Below are positions 17,901 to 27,165 of a DNA stretch of 64,000 nucleotides, piece by piece; position 1 is the first letter of the stretch; every line of letters begins with the position of its first letter. This DNA comes from Ktedonobacterales bacterium (GTDB lineage: Bacteria > Chloroflexota > Ktedonobacteria > Ktedonobacterales > DATBGS01), in assembly GCA_036557285.1 (NCBI GenBank), contig DATBHW010000052.1, positions 62,001 to 126,000 of the forward strand, written 5' to 3'. Both the position numbers and the translations under genes were made by a program. The notes beneath the pieces were generated by a model. That model was given only the letters and a program-made list of their open reading frames with translations. It had not been told where the DNA came from and ran no database searches.

Positions 17901-19010
17901 ATGAGCATCCTGGGGAAACGCGCGCTGAAACTTGGCCTCTTCCTGCTCGGCCTTTTCCTTGCCGCTGCCGTGTACGTGGGGGGTGGTCTGCGCTCCTATC
18001 AACTCTATCAGCAAGCCTACGCCAGCTACGGCCAGGGGTCGTGCGGCGCTGAGTTTACCTGGAGCCTTGCCCCGCAGGCGCTGGCCGCCGACAGGAGCGA
18101 CCGGCCAAGATTGCTGACCGGCTTCTATAGCAACCTTCCCAGGCTGCTCACGGTGCGCTATCGCAGCGCAGCGCCCCAGCACATCACGCTGAGCGTCCAG
18201 ATTCCAAACTTCTCGCTAGAGCAGCCCATTGCTGTAGACGCCACGCCTGGCTGGAAAACGCAGGACTTTCATCCCCCCATTCTCCCTGGCGTCATTGACA
18301 CGCTGGCAAACGTCTCGTATCGAGATAGCCAGGTGGTCTTGCGCGTGCGCGATGCGTCGGGCAAATCCTGCGAAGATAGCAAGCCGCTGCGTCTGCTCAG
18401 CAGCCGCGCCATGAGTTGGATAGACCCGCAGGGCCGAAGCGACGCTGATTTCCTGGCGGGCTGGGTCACGCCACAAGACCCTGCTATCCGCCAGTTGCTT
18501 GATCGCACCACTCAGCGCATCAAAGACAACCCCTCGCTCTATCCCGGCACGACCTCGCTGATCGGGTATGATGGTTCCCAGCAAGATGTCATCAATCAGG
18601 TCAACGCCATCTATGACACTCTGGAGCAGGATTACCATATCCGCTACAGCCGCATTACCATTCACTACGGCCAGCCACAGGTCGAAAATATCCTGCTTCC
18701 CAAAGATTTGCTGCAATCGGGGATAGGCATGTGTGTGGAAACTACGTTAACAATGGCCTCGGCCATCGAGAGCCTGCATATGCGCCCGTTTATCTATATC
18801 AGCGCCTCCCATGCCTTTCTAGGCGTGGCGCTGGGGCCAACCAGCACCGTACAGGAGTTCTGGGAAACATCGCTGTTGGGACAGCACAATCTGGGGCGGC
18901 AGGCCAACCAGCAAGGCGATAGCGAACACGATCACGGCATTGAACCAATTACTCGTGTGATTGATATTGCGGCAGAGCGCCAGCAGCAAAACATCTGGCC
19001 GATGGAATGA
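17901..19010 (+). CDS. Membrane-anchored transglutaminase-like protein
   Basis: 369 residues: an N-terminal membrane anchor (about residues 11-30, LGLFLLGLFLAAAVYVGGG), a beta-rich domain (about 55-170), then a helical domain ending in a transglutaminase-like core. That core has GIGMCVETTLTMASAIESLH (catalytic Cys candidate) followed by FIYISASHAFLGV (His candidate), and an acidic residue in EFWETS. The spacing fits cysteine-type transglutaminase/papain-fold proteins, which may crosslink or cleave proteins or peptidoglycan at the cell surface. It overlaps the next, FHA-containing gene by 4 bp. No strong ribosome binding site precedes the ATG. Confidence 0.68.
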   Translation: MSILGKRALKLGLFLLGLFLAAAVYVGGGLRSYQLYQQAYASYGQGSCGAEFTWSLAPQALAADRSDRPRLLTGFYSNLPRLLTVRYRSAAPQHITLSVQIPNFSLEQPIAVDATPGWKTQDFHPPILPGVIDTLANVSYRDSQVVLRVRDASGKSCEDSKPLRLLSSRAMSWIDPQGRSDADFLAGWVTPQDPAIRQLLDRTTQRIKDNPSLYPGTTSLIGYDGSQQDVINQVNAIYDTLEQDYHIRYSRITIHYGQPQVENILLPKDLLQSGIGMCVETTLTMASAIESLHMRPFIYISASHAFLGVALGPTSTVQEFWETSLLGQHNLGRQANQQGDSEHDHGIEPITRVIDIAAERQQQNIWPME

Positions 19011-20485
19011 GGGGCATAGTGATCACGGCAAATTTCCCTATGTGGTTCCGCGCGGGCTGCTACGGTGGTTTGGGATGCAGCCTGCTGGTCGCGGCGGGAG
19101 TCGCCACGTATGCGCTCGCTCGCAGGCGTGGCACGCCGCGCCAACTGGCAGGCGCTATGTTGGGGTGTCTGGCTGCTGCTGTCTGTATCCTGCCAGCCAT
19201 TATCTGGAGTCAGACCCGGCTAGACCTGCAAGGACCGGCGCTGAGCGTTTCCGAAGTGCTGCTCTGGCTGGCCTGGGTTGCGGTGATCGGCTGGATGCTC
19301 CCGCTGGGCATCAGCGCCGGTTTTCTGCTGCTGGCCCCGCCATTCGACCCCCGCCAACTGCGTCTGCGCCAGGCGAGCCGCGCTGTGCGCATCCTTCCGG
19401 TCAGCGAAAGCCTCGAAGAACGCCAGCGCGAGCCGCTGGGGCCAGGTGTCACCTGGGGCGTCCTGGTGCATCTCGATGGCCCTTACCTCCAGCGCCGGGT
19501 CGCGCTCAGCCGCCAGGTGATCTTATTGGGCCGCGAACGTGATAACGACATCCTGCTGGAGACCGATCTGGCCTCGCGCTACCACGCCGAACTGCGCCTG
19601 GATCGTGGCCGCGCCTATCTGATGGATCGCGGCAGCATGAACGGCACGTCCGTCAACGGGCAGAAGATCTGGGGGTTGGCGCCGCTTCAGGATGGCGATC
19701 TGTTGGAGATTGGCGGCCAGCGATTTCGCTATGAAGACCCACTGCGCCAGATGCGCCAGAACGCCCGGCCCGCTTCGCAGCAGGAGCAGGATGGCGGCGC
19801 TCACGACGGTGAAACCCTCGCGCTTCCCGCGCTGCGCCCTCAGCCTGCTCAGCCAGAAATCTCTGGCGGGCGGCTCTTGCTCAGCGGCGGGCCAGGAGCA
19901 GGACAGGTCTTTCAACTCAACAAAGCGGTGATCACGATTGGCCGCAGCAGCGAGTGCGATGTCTTCATTCCCGACGCCTCGATCTCCCGCCAGCACGCGC
20001 AGATTCTCCGTCAGGAAACCGGCTGGTACGTGCAAGACCTGGGCAGCCGCAACGGCGCCGCCCTCAACGGGCAGCGCCTCAGTTCGCCTCAGCGGCTGGT
20101 AGATGGGGATACGCTGACCATCGGTAATATCCCCCTGCGCTATCTCAGCGCCCATGAAGAGAGCGAGGCTTCTGAAGAGGCGCGAGCAGAGGCAGCCCCC
20201 GCAGCCAACGAGACGCCAGCCGACGATGAAATCACCACCGGCGCCCCAACCAGGGCGCTGCCGCCGAAATCGCCAACCATTCCCCTGCGCGGGCGCGAAA
20301 CCCCCCGCCCGCTGCGGCTGCCCACGCGCCCGCGAGAGCAGACATCTGGCGCTTCAGAGAGCGACCAGGAACCCAAAAGCGCAGCGCCAGCCCAACTCTC
20401 TAACCACGCCTTTCACCCACACCGCCTGGTCACTGATCGCGCCTTTCTGGCTCCCGCCAAACCGCCGCCAACCAATCAATCGTGA
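19007..20485 (+). CDS. Membrane protein with two FHA domains
   Basis: 492 residues. Three hydrophobic segments open the protein (about 10-32, 45-68 and 75-105). The first FHA domain follows (about 165-250; ILLGRERDNDILLE, LASRYHAEL, GSMNGTSVNG) and the second is at about 290-375 (ITIGRSSECDVFIPD, SISRQHAQI, GSRNGAALNG). Both keep the phosphothreonine-contacting residues. The C-terminus (380-492) is a Pro/Arg-rich disordered tail. It is translationally coupled to the transglutaminase-like gene by a 4-bp overlap, which suggests a phosphorylation-controlled envelope process. The kinase partner is not in the window. Confidence 0.85.
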   Translation: MRGIVITANFPMWFRAGCYGGLGCSLLVAAGVATYALARRRGTPRQLAGAMLGCLAAAVCILPAIIWSQTRLDLQGPALSVSEVLLWLAWVAVIGWMLPLGISAGFLLLAPPFDPRQLRLRQASRAVRILPVSESLEERQREPLGPGVTWGVLVHLDGPYLQRRVALSRQVILLGRERDNDILLETDLASRYHAELRLDRGRAYLMDRGSMNGTSVNGQKIWGLAPLQDGDLLEIGGQRFRYEDPLRQMRQNARPASQQEQDGGAHDGETLALPALRPQPAQPEISGGRLLLSGGPGAGQVFQLNKAVITIGRSSECDVFIPDASISRQHAQILRQETGWYVQDLGSRNGAALNGQRLSSPQRLVDGDTLTIGNIPLRYLSAHEESEASEEARAEAAPAANETPADDEITTGAPTRALPPKSPTIPLRGRETPRPLRLPTRPREQTSGASESDQEPKSAAPAQLSNHAFHPHRLVTDRAFLAPAKPPPTNQS

Positions 20486-20509
20486 AGCAGCCAGCGCATA
20501 CATCTCCCG

Positions 20510-21376
20510 CTAGGAGCGGCGTCCCTGTTTGGCAGGCACATTGCGCGGGCGATAATCCGCTGCCTTGATATGACAGCGGCGCGCCAGCCCCAGATCAAAG
20601 AGGCGCGATTGAATGCGCAGATCGAGGCCCTTCAAGTCCGTATTGGTCGTAATAATCGTGGGCATGCGGTACTCGTAGCGATAGTTGATGATCTGGAAAA
20701 GTTTTTCCGTTGCCCAGGCCGTAGAATGCTCCACACCCAGATCATCCAGCACCAGCAAATACGCCTCCCGAATGCGATCAAACAATTCGTGATAGGGCAT
20801 CTCATTGCTGGGGGCAAACGCGGTGCGCAGATGATCCAGAAGTTCAGGAACCGTCGAAAAAATCACCAGGCTATCATGCTCCAGGCAGACATTGGCAATC
20901 GCCGCCGCCAGATGGGTCTTGCCACAGCCAACCGGGCCACTCAAGACCAGCCATCCTTGCGGGTCATCCGCGTAGGCGTGCGCCATCCGATACGCTTCCT
21001 GAACGCCGGGGACGCTCTGATCGAACGTATCAAAGGTCTGGTCCCAGTGCGAATCGAGCCTGGCAAGCCGCCCCAGTTCCAGACGACGCTTATTTTTGAG
21101 TTCTTTCTCTTTGCAGACGCAAGGCACAATCTTGCCAAAATTGGGGTCGTCCACCGGCAAGTCTTGCCCAAGATAGCCCGCGCCATGACAGATCGGGCAG
21201 GCTTGATCGCCGTCCTGCCGCCGACTGGCCTTCGTTTGTGACCTGGCCGCGCCATGTTCTCTGCTAGCCTCATCCAGCAGGTGATCCAGCGAAAGCTGCT
21301 CGGATGGCCCGTTGCCATTGGGCGGCTGCTGACGACGCTGCGGATAATTAGCGAGCGAATCGCCCAGGCGTTCCAT
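20510..21376 (-). CDS. DnaC/DnaI-like helicase loader ATPase
   Basis: 288 residues: a disordered N-terminus, a zinc-binding segment with CPICHGAGYLG and CVCKEKE (DnaI-like N-domain), and an AAA+ module with Walker A LSGPVGCGKTHLAAAI (about 143-158) and Walker B YLLVLDDLGVE. The family loads the replicative helicase DnaB on single-stranded DNA. It overlaps the DnaD-like gene by 29 bp and follows dnaB in the same minus-strand operon, the arrangement expected for initiation proteins. AAAGGAGG precedes the ATG. IstB-type transposition helpers share the fold, but there is no istA neighbour. Confidence 0.88.
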   Translation of the reverse strand: MERLGDSLANYPQRRQQPPNGNGPSEQLSLDHLLDEASREHGAARSQTKASRRQDGDQACPICHGAGYLGQDLPVDDPNFGKIVPCVCKEKELKNKRRLELGRLARLDSHWDQTFDTFDQSVPGVQEAYRMAHAYADDPQGWLVLSGPVGCGKTHLAAAIANVCLEHDSLVIFSTVPELLDHLRTAFAPSNEMPYHELFDRIREAYLLVLDDLGVEHSTAWATEKLFQIINYRYEYRMPTIITTNTDLKGLDLRIQSRLFDLGLARRCHIKAADYRPRNVPAKQGRRS

Positions 21377-22061
21377 GACTCACCCCTCCTTTGCCTTCGG
21401 TTTCCCAGCGCCGCAGAATGGCGCGAATATAGCTCCAGTTGCGTTTATTCTGCTGCATCGCCTCGCGGAAAGCGTCCATAATCCAGTCTTCGGGGTAATG
21501 CTCAGCGGCATCCTTCAGTTCATCAGCCAGCAGCGGTACCAACAGACCGATGTTTTGCTCATAGAGCGTAAAGATCGTGGGCTGGTCCACTTCCACCGAG
21601 ATAGCGCCTGCTGCAAACGACGCGCCAGCCTCGCCCGCCGGACCCTCCAGCTTCAACAATCGTTCGGCGGGCAGTTCGCCCTCCCGAAGCTGCGCCACCG
21701 CCTGGCGGCTCGGCTCCGTATTGAAAAAGTACCAGCCCACCAGTTCATCATCCAATCGCAGCCGCACACACAGGAGCGTACCGCGCGCCACCGCCAGTTC
21801 CAACCCCGCGCGCAATCGTTCCTCCGGCGGGCGCGGATCGCCCTTGCGCCGCAGGCTCCGCCGCAAGATCGGGTCGGCAGCCAGTTCACGCTCGCTGGCG
21901 CAGCGCGGCGTCCCCCGCTTCTGCGAAAGCCTCCAGAAGAGATGCAGCGTCACCTTCAGTTCGGCGTAATCCTCAATCTCCGGCAGCAGCGCGGTAAAAA
22001 ACTGCTCCGGCAGCGGGACCGAGGGATTCTTCCCGGCAGGAAAACCACTGAAGGCTGGCAT
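21348..22061 (-). CDS. DnaD-domain replication initiation protein
   Basis: 237 residues. The N-terminal half resembles a winged helix (EIEDYAELKVTLHLFWRLSQ, residues about 28-48). The C-terminal half carries the DnaD/DnaB_2 domain (TIFTLYEQNIGLLVPLLADE, then AEHYPEDWIMDAFREAMQQN, and NWSYIRAILRRWETEG; the pattern YIRAIL-x-RWE is diagnostic). In Firmicutes DnaD helps remodel the origin and recruit helicase and loader. It lies 12 bp after dnaB and overlaps the dnaI-like gene. A TAGGAG site precedes the ATG. Confidence 0.86.
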   Translation of the reverse strand: MPAFSGFPAGKNPSVPLPEQFFTALLPEIEDYAELKVTLHLFWRLSQKRGTPRCASERELAADPILRRSLRRKGDPRPPEERLRAGLELAVARGTLLCVRLRLDDELVGWYFFNTEPSRQAVAQLREGELPAERLLKLEGPAGEAGASFAAGAISVEVDQPTIFTLYEQNIGLLVPLLADELKDAAEHYPEDWIMDAFREAMQQNKRNWSYIRAILRRWETEGKGGVSHGTPGRFAR

Positions 22062-22073
22062 ACGACTACACTC

Positions 22074-24464
22074 CTACGGCTGCGTCCCATGGAGATCAAG
22101 GTTGCGGAACAGCGTCTGGCTGGACTTGAAGTACAGGCTGAACTGCCCAATCGGCCCGTTGCGGTGCTTGGCAACAATAATATCGGCGATATTTTTGCGA
22201 TCACTGTCTGGATTATAGATTTCATCTCGATAGATAAACAATACTATATCGCTATCTTGCTCTATCGAGTTGTGAGCAATGATATTGTTGCCCACAAAGT
22301 TATGCAGACCCTCTACTGTCAGGTCGTACACCTCTTCTTCACTATCCAACTCAATAGAAACAATCTCATCCCAGTACACATCGCTGCTCGCAAGCTGCAT
22401 CAACTCCTCTGAACGTACTACCTCAGCTACACGAGTGGCGCGCTCCCGGCTGAGATTGCTCTTAGCCAAAGTGCTGCCACAATAGGCTACACCTATCGCA
22501 GCTTGCATCTGTCGCTCCGTCATGCCAACAGCCACGCGGGCCGGATATACGATCTCTCGCCAAACAGAGCGGGGAACCACATCACGGTTGGTATTCGCAG
22601 TGCGAGTTGCTAGATATGCCCGCACCCCTTCCAGCATCTTTTGCTTGCGCTCGCCGACGATTCCAATTTGGTTAATGAATCGCTCTTGATCGGGCTTCCC
22701 AGAAACATCCACATGGTATTGATCGCGCCCCTTATTTGGTTGTGGGACACATATCACCCTGGCATTGATGTCCAGACGCAAAAGCAAGGACTGCACATCA
22801 GTCACTAATTTGAGGCTGCTCGTCGCATAATAGATGGTGGGGGCATGAGTTATATGAGACCAGGCTGTTCCATCCGTCGCCCACAGATGTCGCAAGAAGC
22901 AGGCAATTTCTTCTCGCGGCTGGGCGAAGACACAGGCCGGAACAAACTTTTCATAGGAGCGTAGCCCATCAATGCCCATCGCTTCCAGCAGTGCTAATTC
23001 TTCTTGAGGCACCGTCGCTGTTTGCGGGCCGGGCAACGTGCGCGGCAAGGCGATACGCATCTCAGGCTTCATCTCATCAAGCCGCCGCCAGCCTTCAATG
23101 GTTAAGAATTGGTGATTGCCGGTTGCCCGAATGCTGCGGCCAAGCTGTGTTTTGAGCTGATATACCAGCTTATGCCCGGTTGAGAAGGCGCGCAGCACCG
23201 GGCGTGGCTCCAGCTTCCATGTCTCTGTATTAAGCGCCAGGACGTTAAAGCCGCTCTGCCCAACAAGGCTATCAATGCGCCGATAGCTCCCCTCATCAGG
23301 CAGATAGATCAGCGTCTCCCCTGTCAAACAGCCACTCTCTCGCAGATCGGAAAGCTGGGGTACCCGCGACTGTCGGCTCTCCACCGCGCGCGAAAGCTGC
23401 GAGAGCGCCAGCACCGGCACATCCAATTCGCGGGCCAGCGCCTTCAAGTTCCGGCTAATCTCCGAAATCTCCTGCACGCGGTTCTCGTTGCGCCCACCAG
23501 CGTGGCCCTGCATCAATTGCAGATAATCAACGATCACCAGATCAATACCACGTTCGGCGGCCAGACGGCGCGCCTTGCTGCGCATCTCCATCGTGGAGAT
23601 ACCCGCCGTATCATCAATATACAGATCGATCTGCGAGAGCCGCCCGATAGCGCGACTGATGCGTTCCCACTCCTCATCTTCGATCATCCCCGTGCGCAGC
23701 CGCTGCTGATCGATGCCCGTATCCATTGCCAGCAGGCGCTGCACCAGTTGTTCTTTGCTCATCTCCAGCGCGAAAAACGCCACGCGATTCTTCTTGAGCG
23801 CGGTATTATAAGCGAGCGACAAGGCCAGGGCGCTTTTGCCTACAGCCGGTCTCGCCGCCAGAATGATGAGATCGGACTTTTGCAGGCCGCCGGTCATTTT
23901 ATCCAGATCGTGGAAACCAGTTGGCAGGCCGACCAGCGAGCCGCGCTGCTCGTGCAGTTTGTCGAGCTTCTCATAATAGTCTTCCAGCAGGGTGCGCAGG
24001 TCGTCAAAATCGGAGCGGTTATAACGCTGGCTGATGGAGAAGATTAACTGCTCGGCTTTATCGAGGGCAATATTGGCGTCGCTTTCGTTATAGGCCAGCG
24101 CCGCCATCTGCCCGGCAGCGTGAATCAGCCGCCGCATGATAGATTCGCGCTCCACAATGCGCGCGTAGTATTCGACGTTGGCGCTGGTCGGCACCGCGTT
24201 CACCAGCGATGAGATATACGCCGCGCCGCCCACCTCTTCCAGCCGCCCACGCCGCTGAAGTTCATCGCACAGCGTAATCAGATCAGCCGGGCCGCGCTCT
24301 GCATAGAGATCAAGCACCGCCTGGAAAATCGCGCGATGCGCGTCGCGGTAGAAATCTTCGGGGCGCAGAAAGTCGGCAACCTGGACCACCGCCTCCGGGT
24401 CAATAATGATGCTGCCGAGTACTCCCTCCTCGGCCTCGATATTCTGCGGCAGCAACTTTTCCAT
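22074..24464 (-). CDS. dnaB: Replicative DNA helicase DnaB (interrupted by an intein)
   Basis: 796 residues as translated; 442 after intein removal, normal for DnaB. The N-terminal domain (LPQNIEAEEGVLGSIIIDPE) recruits primase. The RecA-like C-domain has Walker A AARPAVGKSALAL, Walker B DLVIVDYLQLM and the arginine-rich SQLSRAVESR. The coding frame is split after SDLRESG by an intein (22269-23330) and resumes with SIEQDSDIVLF. It heads the dnaB-dnaD-dnaI operon, whose upstream region (24648-24800) holds a DnaA-box cluster. The mature helicase depends on protein splicing. Confidence 0.96.
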   Translation of the reverse strand: MEKLLPQNIEAEEGVLGSIIIDPEAVVQVADFLRPEDFYRDAHRAIFQAVLDLYAERGPADLITLCDELQRRGRLEEVGGAAYISSLVNAVPTSANVEYYARIVERESIMRRLIHAAGQMAALAYNESDANIALDKAEQLIFSISQRYNRSDFDDLRTLLEDYYEKLDKLHEQRGSLVGLPTGFHDLDKMTGGLQKSDLIILAARPAVGKSALALSLAYNTALKKNRVAFFALEMSKEQLVQRLLAMDTGIDQQRLRTGMIEDEEWERISRAIGRLSQIDLYIDDTAGISTMEMRSKARRLAAERGIDLVIVDYLQLMQGHAGGRNENRVQEISEISRNLKALARELDVPVLALSQLSRAVESRQSRVPQLSDLRESGCLTGETLIYLPDEGSYRRIDSLVGQSGFNVLALNTETWKLEPRPVLRAFSTGHKLVYQLKTQLGRSIRATGNHQFLTIEGWRRLDEMKPEMRIALPRTLPGPQTATVPQEELALLEAMGIDGLRSYEKFVPACVFAQPREEIACFLRHLWATDGTAWSHITHAPTIYYATSSLKLVTDVQSLLLRLDINARVICVPQPNKGRDQYHVDVSGKPDQERFINQIGIVGERKQKMLEGVRAYLATRTANTNRDVVPRSVWREIVYPARVAVGMTERQMQAAIGVAYCGSTLAKSNLSRERATRVAEVVRSEELMQLASSDVYWDEIVSIELDSEEEVYDLTVEGLHNFVGNNIIAHNSIEQDSDIVLFIYRDEIYNPDSDRKNIADIIVAKHRNGPIGQFSLYFKSSQTLFRNLDLHGTQP
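22269..23330 (-). mobile_element. DnaB intein (DnaB-b site, class 1)
   Basis: 354 residues, from Cys1 (TGT at 23328-23330; CLTGETLIYLPDEG) to the terminal His-Asn, followed by Ser+1. Block B is ATGNHQF with the T-x-x-H motif; blocks F and G are EVYDLTVEGLHNFVGNNIIAHN (read in two parts). The site, between DLRESG and SIEQD, is the one used by the Synechocystis DnaB intein. A LAGLIDADG-like helix, CFLRHLWATDG, indicates a homing endonuclease region. A second motif is less clear, so the nuclease may be degenerate. Confidence 0.92.
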
Positions 24465-24647
24465 GAGACACGCTCTCTTGAGAGAAACACTGGCTCTCAG
24501 CCCAACAATATCGAACAGCAGTTCTAAAGACGATTATACCATTAGCTTGCAAAACACATAAGCATCTTTGGGGCCATGAAGTAGGCGGCATCTTCTTTTA
24601 TACACTCGATTCCTTCACTTTGCAAATCGCTCCTGCTGAGCTTTGGT

Positions 24648-24800
24648 TGTGGATATGTGGATAAAATGCCATCTTTGTCAGCATAATCTGCCAATAAACG
24701 TCCATACATTGCCGCTTGAGGAACCTGCTCTCGCTTTATCCACAGTCAATTGGGGATAAATCGGCACTTATCCACATCTTTATCCACAAAGTTATCCACA
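24648..24800. promoter_or_regulatory. DnaA-box cluster (candidate origin or DnaA-controlled promoter)
   Basis: Perfect TTATCCACA boxes lie at 24736-24744, 24768-24776, 24780-24788 and 24792-24800 (plus strand), and one at 24656-24664 (minus strand). One-mismatch boxes lie at 24648-24656 and 24751-24759. The last three plus-strand boxes repeat at exactly 12 bp. The whole 460-bp gap (24465-24924) separates divergent dnaB and selB and holds no other feature that I can see. No clear AT-rich unwinding element is present, and dnaA is not adjacent. Confidence 0.85.
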
Positions 24801-24924
24801 AGCCAGGCGGTGATATTTCAGATGCCAAATTGGCAGCCGCAGACCGCCAGGGGTTATAATCAGCGGAAAGGGGCGTTGACCTGCATGCACCCATACCCTC
24901 TTGCCCAGCTATGAGTTCTCAGTC

Positions 24925-26883
24925 ATGAGTTGTATCGGAACCGCCGGACATGTTGATCACGGCAAATCCACCCTTGTCACCGCGCTCACCGGCATTGACC
25001 CGGACCGCCTGGCCGAAGAAAAAGCGCGCGGGATGACCATTGATCTTGGCTTCGCCTGGCTGCGCCTGCCCAGCGGGCGCGAGGTCAGCATCGTTGATGT
25101 TCCAGGCCACGAAAACTTTATCAAGAACATGCTGGCCGGTGTCGGCGGCATCGATCTGGCCCTGCTGGTCGTCGCCGCCGATGAGGGCATCATGCCCCAG
25201 ACCGAAGAGCATCTGGCGATCCTCGATCTGCTGCGTGTCAGTCGGGGAATTGTCGCGCTGACCAAGTGCGATCTGGTGGAGGAAGACTGGCGCGAGTTGG
25301 TGCGCGAAGAAGTGGCCGCCCGGCTCAGCACGACCACGCTCGCGGGCGCGCCCATCCTGCCGGTTTCGGCTTACAGCGGGGCGGGCCTGCCTGAACTATT
25401 GGCGGAACTGGATCGCCTGCTGGAAACGACCCCTGGCCGCCAGAACAGTGGCCGCCCGCGCCTGCCGGTTGATCGCGTCTTTACCATCCAGGGCTTTGGC
25501 ACTGTCGTCACCGGCGCCTTGCTGGATGGTTCGGTCAGCGTCGGCCAGGAAGTCGAGATACTGCCCCAGGGCTTGCGGGCGCGCATTCGCAGCCTTCAGA
25601 CACACAAAACCAGCGTGGAGACCGCCCAGCCCGGCGGGCGCGCCGCGATGAATCTGGTGGGCGTCGCCAAAACCGATCTGGCGCGCGGCGATGTTATCAG
25701 CTTGCCGGGGCGATTGCGAACCACAACCCTGCTTGACGCGCGCCTGCAACTGCTGGGCAGCGCGCCGCGCCCACTCACCCACAACGCCGAAGTTGATCTC
25801 TATGTTGGCGCTAAAGAAGCGCGGGCGCGTGTCCGGCTGCTGGAGAGCGACGAGTTGCGGCCCGGCGAGCGCGGCTGGGCGCAGTTGAAGCTGGCCGAGC
25901 CAGTGGCTGTCGTCCGGCGTGACCGTTTTATCCTGCGTATCCCTTCGCCCAGCCTCACCATCGGCGGCGGCGAAATCATTGACACCCAGCCACGCAATCA
26001 CAAACGCCGTCAGCCCGCTGTGCTGGCCGCCCTGGAGATTCTTGAACGCGGCGCGCCCGAAGAAGTCATGTTCACAGCCCTCAACGGCGCGGCGGGCGCT
26101 GGCCCACGTCGCCCGGACAGTAAGAAATCAGGCGCAGCCCCGCCAGGGTATGCGCTGCATGGCCTCCAGGGCTACGAAGAAGAGGAAGCCAGTCGGCGCA
26201 GCGGCCTCTCATTAGCAGAAGCGCGCGCTGCCCTGGAGACATTAGCGGAGCAAGGGCAGGTCACACGGGTGGGAGCGTTTTATTTTGCCGCGCCTGTCTG
26301 GGAGCGGCTGCGCGAAGCGGCCAGAGCGATTGCCGCTGAGCATCACCGCCAGTACCCACTGCGCGCAGGCTTGCCCAGGGAAGAATGGCGCGGGCGGCTG
26401 GGTCTTTCGCCGCGCCAGGCCAGCGACGTATTAGCGGCCCTGGTGGCCGCAGGCGATCTGGCCGAGGCAGCCTCGGCCTCGGCTGTGCGTCTGCCCGACC
26501 ACGCGCCGCGCTTTACTGCCGATCAGCAGCGCAAAGTGGATGCCTTGATGCGTCAGTTTCACGCAGACCCTTTCAGCCCACCGGGCCGTCCTGAGATCGA
26601 GGCGGCGGTTGGGCCGGATGTTACCGCCGCGCTGATCGATCAAGGCGCGCTCGTCAAGATCAGCGATGCGTTCCTCTTCAGCCGCGACGCCTATGACGAA
26701 GCCATCCGGCGCATCGTTGCCCACCTGCGCGGGCGCCAGACCATCACCGTTGCCGAGGCCCGCGACCTGCTGAATACCTCGCGCAAATATATGCTGGCTT
26801 TGCTGGAACATCTGGACGAGCGGCGCATTACCCGACGGCTTGGCGATGATCGCGTGCTGGGTCCGGCATCCCTCCTTTCCTGA
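24925..26883 (+). CDS. selB: Selenocysteine-specific elongation factor SelB
   Basis: 652 residues. The GTPase domain opens with IGTAGHVDHGKSTLVTALTG, DVPGHENFIKNMLAG and TKCDLVE, the SelB/EF-Tu G motifs. Domains II and III follow (VFTIQGFGTVVTGALLDG). The C-terminal half (about 375-652) has the winged-helix repeats that bind SECIS mRNA hairpins. SelB delivers Sec-tRNA to UGA. Start chosen at 24925; the frame is open 24 bases further up, and the ribosome binding site is weak. No selA, selD, tRNA-Sec or SECIS element is recognised in this window. Confidence 0.93.
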   Translation: MSCIGTAGHVDHGKSTLVTALTGIDPDRLAEEKARGMTIDLGFAWLRLPSGREVSIVDVPGHENFIKNMLAGVGGIDLALLVVAADEGIMPQTEEHLAILDLLRVSRGIVALTKCDLVEEDWRELVREEVAARLSTTTLAGAPILPVSAYSGAGLPELLAELDRLLETTPGRQNSGRPRLPVDRVFTIQGFGTVVTGALLDGSVSVGQEVEILPQGLRARIRSLQTHKTSVETAQPGGRAAMNLVGVAKTDLARGDVISLPGRLRTTTLLDARLQLLGSAPRPLTHNAEVDLYVGAKEARARVRLLESDELRPGERGWAQLKLAEPVAVVRRDRFILRIPSPSLTIGGGEIIDTQPRNHKRRQPAVLAALEILERGAPEEVMFTALNGAAGAGPRRPDSKKSGAAPPGYALHGLQGYEEEEASRRSGLSLAEARAALETLAEQGQVTRVGAFYFAAPVWERLREAARAIAAEHHRQYPLRAGLPREEWRGRLGLSPRQASDVLAALVAAGDLAEAASASAVRLPDHAPRFTADQQRKVDALMRQFHADPFSPPGRPEIEAAVGPDVTAALIDQGALVKISDAFLFSRDAYDEAIRRIVAHLRGRQTITVAEARDLLNTSRKYMLALLEHLDERRITRRLGDDRVLGPASLLS

Positions 26884-26927
26884 CACTTGTAGCGAACGCC
26901 CAGGCGCCACACCCGCCCCGCCCGCGC

Positions 26928-27005
26928 CAGCACGGAGGCTGGCGGTACAGGCGGCTTCCTGCCTGTACCGCCGCCGTCCCTGGCGGCGCCCGGTGGGGGG
27001 TGTGG
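26928..27005. repeat. GC-rich nested palindrome (second repeat type)
   Basis: The inner stem is GGCGGTACAGGC (26941-26952) pairing with 26961-26972. Outer ends CCACACCC (26928-26935) and GGGTGTGG (26998-27005) are inverted. The right half (GTACCGCCGCCGTCCCTGG) recurs at 51077-51116. The 282-bp gap between selB and the zinc-ribbon gene holds nothing else clear. Confidence 0.7.
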
Positions 27006-27165
27006 CTCCTGCCGCTCCCGCCGCGTGTTGTCTGACGCCAGGCTCAGCAGAATACCTTGCATTTCACCTGCCCGGCATGCCATAATCAGGAATGGATTCC
27101 CGCGCTTCAGGCGCGCACAATCCAGCATCGGCAGCGTATCCCCAGCTATACAGGAGGTTTTGGCT

